Part shown: positions 57,159 through 64,000 of the stretch, piece by piece | Layout of the letters: each line of letters starts with the position of its first letter | Position numbering within the stretch: the stretch's first letter is position 1 | NCBI RefSeq assembly: GCF_001299635.1 | Contig: NZ_JRHN01000054.1 | Location: forward strand, 1-64,000 | Length of the DNA stretch: 64,000 bases | DNA from: Clostridioides difficile | GTDB lineage: Bacteria; Bacillota; Clostridia; Peptostreptococcales; Peptostreptococcaceae | Direction: 5' to 3' | The notes under the pieces: model-generated | Told to the model about the DNA's origin: nothing | The model's database searches: none | Seen by the model: only the letters and a program-made list of their open reading frames with translations | Position numbers and translations under genes: made by a program

Positions 57159-57611
57159 TTATTTATTATGTTTTTCTTCTATTGATTTAATCATATTTAC
57201 TCTTCTAGCATGTCTATCACCTTCAAAATCTGTGTTAATCCATGCCTCAACTATTTCAAGTGCTAGACCTTTTCCTAAAACTCTTTCACCTAATGACAAC
57301 ATGTTTGCATCATTATGTGCTTTTGACATTTTTGCAGAAAATACATCTGATACAACTGCACATCTTATTCCAGGAACCTTATTTGCAGCTAAAGATATTC
57401 CTATACCTGTACCACAACATAATATTCCATAATCTACTTCTTTATCTACAACTGCATTTGCAACTACTTCTCCATAAACAGGATAATCAACAGAATCTGT
57501 AGCATTATTAGTTCCATAATCCACACATTCTATCCCTTTACCTTCTAAATAGCTTATTATTTCTTTTTTTAAATTATATCCTCCATGGTCACAACCTAAT
57601 CCTATCTTCAT
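57159..57611 (-). CDS. rpiB: Ribose-5-phosphate isomerase B
   Basis: Interconverts ribose 5-phosphate and ribulose 5-phosphate. About 150 residues, with [17 protein letters not shown] at the N terminus and [17 protein letters not shown] with the catalytic cysteine. I chose the ATG at 57611 because GGAGG lies just upstream; an in-frame GTG five codons earlier coincides with that box. It follows the phosphatase gene by 16 bases. Confidence 0.95.
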   Translation of the reverse strand: MKIGLGCDHGGYNLKKEIISYLEGKGIECVDYGTNNATDSVDYPVYGEVVANAVVDKEVDYGILCCGTGIGISLAANKVPGIRCAVVSDVFSAKMSKAHNDANMLSLGERVLGKGLALEIVEAWINTDFEGDRHARRVNMIKSIEEKHNK

Positions 57612-57627
57612 TTGTTTATCCTCCACT

Positions 57628-58077
57628 TCATATTTTTTTTACTATTTCGTTGACAGAATATATTATTTCTTTCATAGTATCTTTATAAGTATCTAAATTT
57701 CCACCAAATGGGTCAGATATATCTAACTCACTCTTATTTACAAACCCTTTAAAAGTATACACTTTTTCTTTGCATTTTGGAACTGCTTGTACTAAAATTT
57801 CTTTATGAGATTTAGTCATTGTTAGTATTATATCTGAGTTATCAATTAATTCCTTAGTAATTACCTTACTTCTATGATTTGATAAGTCTATACCTAATTC
57901 TTTTACTGCTTCTATAGAATGTCTAGAAGCATTCATACCATCTACTGTTGATATACCTGCTGATGATATACAATATTCTTCAATATTTCTTCCAGATTCT
58001 TCAATTGCCTTCTTTAATATAGCTTCAGCCATAGGGCTTCTACAAGTATTCCCTGTACATACAATAAGTATATTCAT
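57628..58077 (-). CDS. Low-molecular-weight protein-tyrosine phosphatase
   Basis: Phosphatase of 149 residues with the P-loop VCTGNTCRSPMAEAIL (Cys and Arg of CX5R near the N terminus) and the general-acid aspartate in ISDPFGGNLD. It is a YwlE-type protein, a class that may act on phosphoarginine or phosphotyrosine. The gene lies between sua5 and rpiB, as in Bacillus. Confidence 0.93.
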   Translation of the reverse strand: MNILIVCTGNTCRSPMAEAILKKAIEESGRNIEEYCISSAGISTVDGMNASRHSIEAVKELGIDLSNHRSKVITKELIDNSDIILTMTKSHKEILVQAVPKCKEKVYTFKGFVNKSELDISDPFGGNLDTYKDTMKEIIYSVNEIVKKI

Positions 58078-58093
58078 ATTTTACAACTCCCTT

Positions 58094-59155
58094 TTAAGCC
58101 TTTATTACTTTGTATCCTGCTGACTTAAGTAATCTATTCATAATTGCTTGTCCAACGCCAGTTTTAGGGAACTCCTCTGAATATATGACATCAATACCCT
58201 TTTTATCCATTTCTATAAGAGCATCAAACAGATTACTTGCAACTTCTTCAAGAGTGCTTCCTAAATCTATTACTTCTCCATCATAAAACTCTCTATTTCT
58301 ACTAATACACATTACGCCTGTTTTTAGGCCTTTCTCTTTATTAGATTTTATCATATCATTAATCTTTGTTGCTACATTTTCTCTTTTTCCAGATATAATA
58401 TATACATCTGCATTTGGAGAATAGTGTTTATACTTCATTCCAGGAGCTTTAGCTTTTTGATTGTCTTCTTTTTTACTTAATGATGGGTCAAGCTTTACTT
58501 CACCAAGAAGTTCTTCCAAAACTTCTTTAGTGATACTTCCAGGTCTCAATATCATTGGAGTTTCTTCTGTCAAATCTAATACAGTTGACTCTAATCCAAA
58601 GTTACTATCTCCACCCAAAACTATCCCATCTACTCTTCCATTCATTTCTTCATATACATGTTTTGCTTTTGTTGGAGATGGTCTACCAGATATGTTTGCA
58701 GAAGGAGCTGCAATAGGTACGCCAGCTTCTTTTATTATTGCCCTGGCAATAACATTAGAAGGCATTCTTATTGCAACTGTATCAAGCCCCCCACTAGTTC
58801 TATATGGAATTATATCTTTCTTATTTAATATTATTGTTATAGGTCCTGGCCAAAGCTTTTCTATAACAAGTTTAGCTTTATCACTTACATCTTTAGCTAA
58901 ATCATATACTTCTTCTTTTTCATATATATGAACTATTAGTGGATTATCACTAGGTCTTCCTTTAGCTTCATAAATCTTTTTTACTGCATTCTCATCTAAT
59001 GCATTTGCACCTAGCCCATATACTGTCTCAGTTGGAAAGATAACTGTTTTACCTTCTCTAAGAAGTTTTGCTTGTATTTTTATTTCTTCATAATCAATAT
59101 TATTTATATCAATACTACTTATAATAGTTTTCATCTTTTGTATGCCTGCTTTCAT
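58094..59155 (-). CDS. L-threonylcarbamoyladenylate synthase (Sua5 type)
   Basis: First enzyme of the t6A tRNA modification. The 353 residues comprise a YrdC domain (about 20-210; FPTETVYGLGANALDENAVK, PSANISGRPSPT) and a C-terminal Sua5 domain (GMKYKHYSPNADVYII onward). Length shows the full Sua5 form rather than the short YrdC form. Neither start candidate has a strong ribosome binding site; an ATG seven codons downstream is possible. It sits between the ZIP gene and the phosphatase. Confidence 0.94.
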   Translation of the reverse strand: MKAGIQKMKTIISSIDINNIDYEEIKIQAKLLREGKTVIFPTETVYGLGANALDENAVKKIYEAKGRPSDNPLIVHIYEKEEVYDLAKDVSDKAKLVIEKLWPGPITIILNKKDIIPYRTSGGLDTVAIRMPSNVIARAIIKEAGVPIAAPSANISGRPSPTKAKHVYEEMNGRVDGIVLGGDSNFGLESTVLDLTEETPMILRPGSITKEVLEELLGEVKLDPSLSKKEDNQKAKAPGMKYKHYSPNADVYIISGKRENVATKINDMIKSNKEKGLKTGVMCISRNREFYDGEVIDLGSTLEEVASNLFDALIEMDKKGIDVIYSEEFPKTGVGQAIMNRLLKSAGYKVIKA

Positions 59156-59162
59156 TTTAATT

Positions 59163-59843
59163 TTATATATAGTTTACAATTATTGTACCTACCAAAAAAC
59201 CAATTATACAATACACACTTTTTGAATGCGGGAAAATTTCTTCCAATACAACATACATCATTGTACCTCCTGCTGTAGCAAGAAATACACCTATAAGGGA
59301 CGTAAATGCCCCTCCAAAATAAGCACCTAAAAAACTTCCTAGACCCATAGGTAGTCCAGCTATCAAAGTAAATAAAATTACCTTGCCTAGTTTCATTTTA
59401 TTGCAAACTAAACCCAATGCCATAGCTAATCCTTCTGGTATATTGTGCAGACCTATAACTATAGCAAGAGTTATACCTAAGCTTTCAGTTGACATGAAAG
59501 AAGAACCTATTGCTAACCCCTCTGGTAAATTATGTAGTAATATACTTATGAATATAAGATACCCAGATGTCATACTTCCAGACACATCTAATTTTGTTTT
59601 TATGTACATAGTTATGAGAGCTCCAACAAATGTAAATATAACTGTATTGAATATGCCCATTTTGTCCATTGATTCTTTCATCAAGTCAAATACCACTACA
59701 GCTAACATTATTCCGCCAGATAATCCCATAAAGAAATTTAGATATTTATCAACCTCTCTTTTAAAAATAGCCGATATTACTCCTCCTAATCCTGTCCCTA
59801 TAACACCTGCCAAAAGCCCAATCATTGTTACCTTTAGTATCAT
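59163..59843 (-). CDS. ZIP-family metal transporter
   Basis: Membrane importer of zinc or other divalent metal, 226 residues and about seven to eight helices. The metal-site motif HNLPEGLAIGSSFMS and the second HNIPEGLAMALGL are clear. AGGAGGG precedes the ATG. It starts a unit with sua5. The metal is not decided by sequence. Confidence 0.9.
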   Translation of the reverse strand: MILKVTMIGLLAGVIGTGLGGVISAIFKREVDKYLNFFMGLSGGIMLAVVVFDLMKESMDKMGIFNTVIFTFVGALITMYIKTKLDVSGSMTSGYLIFISILLHNLPEGLAIGSSFMSTESLGITLAIVIGLHNIPEGLAMALGLVCNKMKLGKVILFTLIAGLPMGLGSFLGAYFGGAFTSLIGVFLATAGGTMMYVVLEEIFPHSKSVYCIIGFLVGTIIVNYI

Positions 59844-59914
59844 ATAACCCTCCTATACTTGTATATAACAATTATATACAGTAGAATATGATAACATGAC
59901 CTAAAATGCAAAAT

Positions 59915-59956
59915 AGCTGTTTCAAAATAGAAAATAATTTCTAGAAAGAAACAGCT
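59915..59956 (-). terminator. Terminator after prfA
   Basis: AGCTGTTTC pairs with GAAACAGCT around an AT-rich loop; ATTTTGCATTTT follows on the minus strand. Confidence 0.75.
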
Positions 59957-59971
59957 TCTTTAAAACATTAC

Positions 59972-61036
59972 TTATATTGCAGTCATTTTCTCTGTTTGGT
60001 CAACAGTAATTAAAGCATCTATCATTTCATCTATATCTCCATCTAAGAACGCATCTAGCTTATATAAAGTTAAATTTATTCTATGGTCACTTATTCTACC
60101 TTGAGGGAAATTATATGTTCTTATTCTTTCTGACCTATCTCCTGTTCCAACCTGGCTCTTTCTTTCCGCTGCTATATCTTTGTGTTGTTCTGCCAATGCT
60201 TTATCGTAAAGTCTAGCTTTTAATATTTTTAAAGCTTGCTCTTTATTTTTTAATTGTGATTTTCCATCCTGACAAGATACTACTTCACCTGTAGGTATAT
60301 GAGTTACCCTAACTGCAGAGTCAGTAGTGTTGACACTTTGCCCTCCATTACCTGAAGAACGGAAAACATCTATTCTTAAATCATTTGGATTTATTTCAAC
60401 TTCTACATCTTCAACTTCTGGTAATACAGCAACAGTAGAAGTTGATGTGTGTATTCTTCCACCAGATTCAGTTGATGGTATTCTTTGAACTCTATGAACT
60501 CCAGACTCATACTTTAATCTTGAGTATGCTCCTTTACCTTTTATCATAAAAGATACTTCTTTATATCCACCAACTCCAGTATCACTTGCACTTAATAATT
60601 CTATTTTCCATCTTCTTCTCTCAGCATATCTTGAGTACATTCTAAATAAATCACCTGCAAATAGAGCTGCTTCATCTCCTCCAGCTCCACCTCTAATTTC
60701 AACTATAACGTTCTTGTCGTCATTAGGGTCTTTAGGTAATAATAATATTTTTATTTCGTCCTCTAGAGGTTCTACTTTTTCTTCCATCTCAGCTAACTCC
60801 ATTTTAGCTAATTCTCTTAATTCTTCATCTGACTCTTCTTGTAAAATTTCTTTTGATTCTTTTATACTATCTAAAACATTTTTATACTCTCTGTATTTCA
60901 TAACAATAGGCTCTAAGTCAGCGTGTTCTTTTATATACTTTTGCCAAACTTTTTGATCATTTATTATATCAGGGTCACCTATTTTTTCACTTAAGTCTTT
61001 ATATGTATCTTCCAATACCTCTAATTTTTTTAACAT
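59972..61036 (-). CDS. prfA: Peptide chain release factor 1
   Basis: Terminates translation at UAA and UAG. The 354 residues contain the GGQ motif in [18 protein letters not shown] and the stop-recognition PAT-type region ([19 protein letters not shown]). The methylation target glutamine lies in GGQ; PrmC, which modifies it, is encoded just upstream. GAGGTG precedes the ATG. Confidence 0.97.
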   Translation of the reverse strand: MLKKLEVLEDTYKDLSEKIGDPDIINDQKVWQKYIKEHADLEPIVMKYREYKNVLDSIKESKEILQEESDEELRELAKMELAEMEEKVEPLEDEIKILLLPKDPNDDKNVIVEIRGGAGGDEAALFAGDLFRMYSRYAERRRWKIELLSASDTGVGGYKEVSFMIKGKGAYSRLKYESGVHRVQRIPSTESGGRIHTSTSTVAVLPEVEDVEVEINPNDLRIDVFRSSGNGGQSVNTTDSAVRVTHIPTGEVVSCQDGKSQLKNKEQALKILKARLYDKALAEQHKDIAAERKSQVGTGDRSERIRTYNFPQGRISDHRINLTLYKLDAFLDGDIDEMIDALITVDQTEKMTAI

Positions 61037-61079
61037 ACTTTCACCTCGATTAAATGTAACATATCAATTGTTGATTATA

Positions 61080-61931
61080 TCATATATTGTAACCTATAAC
61101 AACTCTATCAATGCCTTGAATATCCTTCTTTGTATATATTTTTTTATATCCATTACTTTTCATAATATTAATAACATCTTCAGCTTGATTATGACCAACT
61201 TCGTATGCTAATATTCCACATGTATTTAGATATTTCTTACCTTGCTCTGTTATTTTTCTATAGAAATCTAATCCGTCATCTCCACCTTCAAGAGCATTAT
61301 ATGGCTCATAATCCTTTACTTGTGTATGTAAAGTTTCTATATCTTGTTTTTTAATATATGGTGGATTTGAAACTATGATATCAAATTTTATATCACTATC
61401 ACTTATTGCTGTAAATAAGTCAGAATTAATGAACTCTGTCTTTTCATCAACTCCATTTATAATAGAATTTTTTTTAGCTATTTCTAAAGCTATTTCTGAT
61501 ACATCAAAAGACATGACTTTAGAATTTTCAATATATTTTGCTAAACTGATTGTAATAGCACCAGAACCAGTACCTATATCTAGTATACTTACATCTCTTT
61601 TTCCTTTACACATTTCGATTATTTCTTCTACCAATGTTTCTGTATCTGGTCTTGGAATTAATACACCTTCCTTAACAAAAAAATCTAATCCCATAAATTC
61701 TCTATTTTCAACTATATAGGCTATTGGTCTCCCATTTAATCTTTCTTGTGCAAAGCCTATAAATTTTGTTTCTTGTTCTTGAGCTAACTCTTTATTTAGA
61801 TTTAAGTGAATATACAGCCTGTCAACATCACCTAAAGCTTTTTGCAATAATAACTCTGTATCTAATCTTGGAGTATCGCTTATATCTTTAAATGTATCTG
61901 AATATTTAATAATTATATCTCTTATCGTCAT
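61080..61931 (-). CDS. prmC: Peptide chain release factor N5-glutamine methyltransferase
   Basis: Methylates the GGQ glutamine of release factors. It has 283 residues, with the SAM motif ILDIGTGSGAITISLA and the catalytic IIVSNPPYIKKQDIE motif. AAAGGA precedes the ATG. It lies 43 bases upstream of prfA. Confidence 0.96.
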   Translation of the reverse strand: MTIRDIIIKYSDTFKDISDTPRLDTELLLQKALGDVDRLYIHLNLNKELAQEQETKFIGFAQERLNGRPIAYIVENREFMGLDFFVKEGVLIPRPDTETLVEEIIEMCKGKRDVSILDIGTGSGAITISLAKYIENSKVMSFDVSEIALEIAKKNSIINGVDEKTEFINSDLFTAISDSDIKFDIIVSNPPYIKKQDIETLHTQVKDYEPYNALEGGDDGLDFYRKITEQGKKYLNTCGILAYEVGHNQAEDVINIMKSNGYKKIYTKKDIQGIDRVVIGYNI

Positions 61932-61948
61932 AATAAATATCCTTTTCT

Positions 61949-62842
61949 TTAATCTACTACTGCCTTTAATGCTTCTAAGGCTACCTCTAGCTGCTCATCA
62001 TCAGGCTCTTTTGTTGTAAAATATTGCAACATCATCCCTGGGTATGCAATAATTTTAGTGAATCTATTGTCATATTTTCCAAGAATCCTGATTACCTCAT
62101 AAGATAAACCTGCTACTATTGGCACACATATGATTCTCATAAATATTCTAAGAATTGGATTTGGCCAACCAAAAAATGCAAATAATATTATTGATACAGC
62201 CATAACTATAAATAAAAAATTTGTACCACATCTAGGATGTAACCTTTTAAATTTTCTAGCGTTTTCTACTGTAAGTTCTAAATCATTTTCATAGCAATAT
62301 ATAGATTTATGTTCTGCACCATGATATTGAAATACTCTTTCTATATCCTTGCTTCGTGAGATTAGTACTATATATGCAAATAATATAACTATTCTTATAA
62401 TACCTTCTATTAAATTGAGCATAAAGTCATTAGGCATTACTTTAGAAAAAGCTCCTCCTACTAATGTAGGTATGAAAATAAATAATCCAGCAGAAAGTAG
62501 CATTGCTATGACCAATGAAAATATTATAATGATATCATTCGCTTTATCTTTAAAGATTTTCTTTATAAATAAATCAAATTTATCTTCTTCAGCTTCTTCC
62601 ATAAAAAACTCTGAAGAAAAATTCAAACTTTTTATACCTTGAATCATTGTATCTATCATAACAAAAGAACCTCTAACAAAAGGTATCTTATCTATATTCT
62701 TATCTCTTACCCAACTTTTTATTCTATCTTCTTTTAGTGCTATTTCTCCGTCACTTTTTCTAACAGCTACTGCTCTTTTGTCTTTTGACTGCATCATTAC
62801 ACCTTCAATAACAGCTTGCCCACCTACAGCTTGTTTTGCCAT
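61949..62842 (-). CDS. DUF1385 (YqhQ-type) membrane protein
   Basis: Integral membrane protein of 297 residues with four or so transmembrane segments. The N-terminal motif AVGGQAVIEGVMMQSKDKRA and the YQYHGAEHKSIYCYE-like stretch (FQYHGAEHKSIYCYEND) are diagnostic. The HPRCGTNFLFIVM motif follows. Its function is not established. GAGGTG precedes the ATG. Confidence 0.92.
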   Translation of the reverse strand: MAKQAVGGQAVIEGVMMQSKDKRAVAVRKSDGEIALKEDRIKSWVRDKNIDKIPFVRGSFVMIDTMIQGIKSLNFSSEFFMEEAEEDKFDLFIKKIFKDKANDIIIIFSLVIAMLLSAGLFIFIPTLVGGAFSKVMPNDFMLNLIEGIIRIVILFAYIVLISRSKDIERVFQYHGAEHKSIYCYENDLELTVENARKFKRLHPRCGTNFLFIVMAVSIILFAFFGWPNPILRIFMRIICVPIVAGLSYEVIRILGKYDNRFTKIIAYPGMMLQYFTTKEPDDEQLEVALEALKAVVD

Positions 62843-62951
62843 CCACTCACCTCATTTTATTGTATTTAGAATACTCAATTTTACATATTTATTATTATAA
62901 TACAAAAAGACAATTTAAAGTAGAATATGAATGTTTTTTTGTAATAAAATA

Positions 62952-62973
62952 GGAGTTGGCTTCCTCCAACTCC
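62952..62973 (-). terminator. Terminator after rpmE
   Basis: GGAGTTGG pairs with CCAACTCC across a six-base loop; TATTTTATT follows on the minus strand. Confidence 0.75.
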
Positions 62974-62986
62974 ATTTTTATAAAAA

Positions 62987-63187
62987 TTAATCCATTTTGA
63001 ATCTTTTTTTGAATTTGTCGATTCTTCCACCTTTTTCTATGTTCTTTTGTTTTCCTGTATAGAATGGATGGCACTCTGAACATATTTCAACTTTTATTTC
63101 GTCCTTAGTTGAACCAGCAGCAAATGTGTTCCCACAAGCACAACGCACTTCAACTGGATTGTATTTTGGTTGTATTTCCTTTTGCAT
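62987..63187 (-). CDS. rpmE: Ribosomal protein L31
   Basis: Zinc-binding form of L31, 66 residues. The four-cysteine-type ligands are in [13 protein letters not shown] and [16 protein letters not shown] chose the ATG at 63187 with AGAGGTG upstream; a GTG three codons earlier sits on that box. It follows rho, the standard Firmicute pair. Confidence 0.96.
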   Translation of the reverse strand: MQKEIQPKYNPVEVRCACGNTFAAGSTKDEIKVEICSECHPFYTGKQKNIEKGGRIDKFKKRFKMD

Positions 63188-63339
63188 TATAGTCACCTCT
63201 TCTCTTTATTTAAAAAAATTAATTATATTAACTTTCTTTTTACATTATCAACTACATTATTATAGCACAACTTATTATGCCATTCAAGTGATTTTTCCAT
63301 TACTTTATATAATCTATATTTACATTTATATTACTGACT

Positions 63340-64000
63340 TTACAAATTCTTTATTGATTTTACAAACTCTTTATTGTCTTTAGTTCTTTTGATAAGCTCA
63401 ATAACTTTATCTGTAATTTCCATTACTGAATTATTACTCATTTCTCTTCTTAATCTCCAAAGAGCTGTCTTTTCTTCATCATCAAGCAATAAGTCATCTC
63501 TTCTTGTCCCAGATTTGTAAATATCTATTGCAGGGAATATTCTTTTTTCAGCTAATTTTCTATCTAGGTGTAATTCCATATTTCCTGTACCTTTAAATTC
63601 CTCAAATATTACATCGTCCATCCTAGAACCAGTTTCGACTAATGCTGTTCCTAGTATTGTCAAAGAACCACCTTGTCTAATGTTTCTAGCTGCTCCAAAG
63701 AACTTTTTAGGTCCATGAAGTGCACCAGGGTCAATACCTCCAGACAAAGTTCTACCTGTAGGAGATATTGTAAGGTTATACGCTCTTGCTAATCTAGTTA
63801 TACTATCTAGCAAGATTACCACATCTTTCCCATGTTCAACTAATCTTTGAGCTCTATTTAGTACCATCTCTGCAACTTTAACATGATGGCTTGATACTTG
63901 GTCAAAGGTAGAGTATATAACATCTCCTTCAATGGATTCTTTCATGTCAGTAACTTCTTCTGGTCTTTCATCTATAAGAAGTACTATAAGTTCAACATTT
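63340..64000 (-). CDS. rho: Transcription termination factor Rho, C-terminal part
   Basis: The frame runs off the window edge; only about 220 C-terminal residues are visible. [18 protein letters not shown] at the edge, the Walker B-type [16 protein letters not shown], and the Q-loop region [20 protein letters not shown] identify Rho. The C-terminal end is [20 protein letters not shown] and then [12 protein letters not shown]-binding and P-loop parts lie beyond 64000. Confidence 0.96.
   Translation of the reverse strand, partial: NVELIVLLIDERPEEVTDMKESIEGDVIYSTFDQVSSHHVKVAEMVLNRAQRLVEHGKDVVILLDSITRLARAYNLTISPTGRTLSGGIDPGALHGPKKFFGAARNIRQGGSLTILGTALVETGSRMDDVIFEEFKGTGNMELHLDRKLAEKRIFPAIDIYKSGTRRDDLLLDDEEKTALWRLRREMSNNSVMEITDKVIELIKRTKDNKEFVKSIKNL

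Noticed and set aside
58461-58931. 156-codon plus-strand open frame
   Set aside because: Antisense to the Sua5 gene with serine/proline-rich shadow composition.

Overview
The window is a low-GC Firmicute chromosome segment. Gene order and content match Clostridioides difficile (Peptostreptococcaceae): a gerS-like germination lipoprotein gene next to an alanine racemase gene, one very long corrin operon that includes hem genes, an F-type ATP synthase with a sodium-type c subunit, and strong AGGAGG ribosome binding sites with many GTG and TTG starts. Most genes read on the minus strand, so transcription runs from high to low coordinates. This species call comes from recognising families and synteny, not from a database search.

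Positions 113-21390 are a nearly complete anaerobic (early cobalt insertion) cobalamin pathway. cobT-cobU-cobS-cobC (nucleotide loop assembly) come first. A cobalamin riboswitch with a rho-independent terminator follows (about 18027-18248). Then come cbiP, cbiA, cbiB, cobD, a PduX-like kinase, cbiC, cbiD, cbiE, cbiT, cbiF, cbiG, cbiH, cbiJ, a CbiK-CbiL fusion, hemC, a CobA-HemD fusion, hemB and precorrin-2 dehydrogenase. The riboswitch therefore lies inside the cluster. It should control corrin ring synthesis and its tetrapyrrole precursors, but not directly the four upstream genes.

Positions 21600-23200 hold two small genes of unknown function and a LacX-type aldose epimerase. Positions 23256-30584 are an operon with a PRD regulator, an M42 aminopeptidase, lactose/cellobiose-type PTS EIIA, EIIB and EIIC, an M24 Xaa-Pro peptidase and a MalY/PatB-type C-S lyase. 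It has no glycosidase and is the best candidate here for an undescribed pathway. Positions 30922-37720 are an amino-sugar catabolism regulon (tagatose-bisphosphate aldolase, AgaS isomerase, PfkB kinase, GntR/UTRA regulator, NagA deacetylase). Four near-identical 14-bp palindromes sit at its promoters. A Gfo/Idh/MocA oxidoreductase lies inside it with its own promoter.

Positions 37766-47184 carry housekeeping genes: CtpA protease, 5-formyl-THF cyclo-ligase, a YkvI-type transporter, split transketolase, MazEF, alanine racemase, GerS, a CBS protein and AcpS. Positions 47646-54557 are the ATP synthase operon atpZ-I-B-E-F-H-A-G-D-C. Its epsilon subunit lacks the C-terminal helical domain, and tandem stem-loops lie between atpE and atpF. 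Positions 54732-64000 carry dCMP deaminase, YqeB, upp, rpiB, a low-molecular-weight phosphatase, Sua5, a ZIP transporter, prfA, prmC, a DUF1385 protein, rpmE and the C-terminal part of rho. This order (rho-rpmE-prfA-prmC-ywlC-ywlE-rpiB-upp-atp) is the ancient Firmicute arrangement also seen in Bacillus subtilis.
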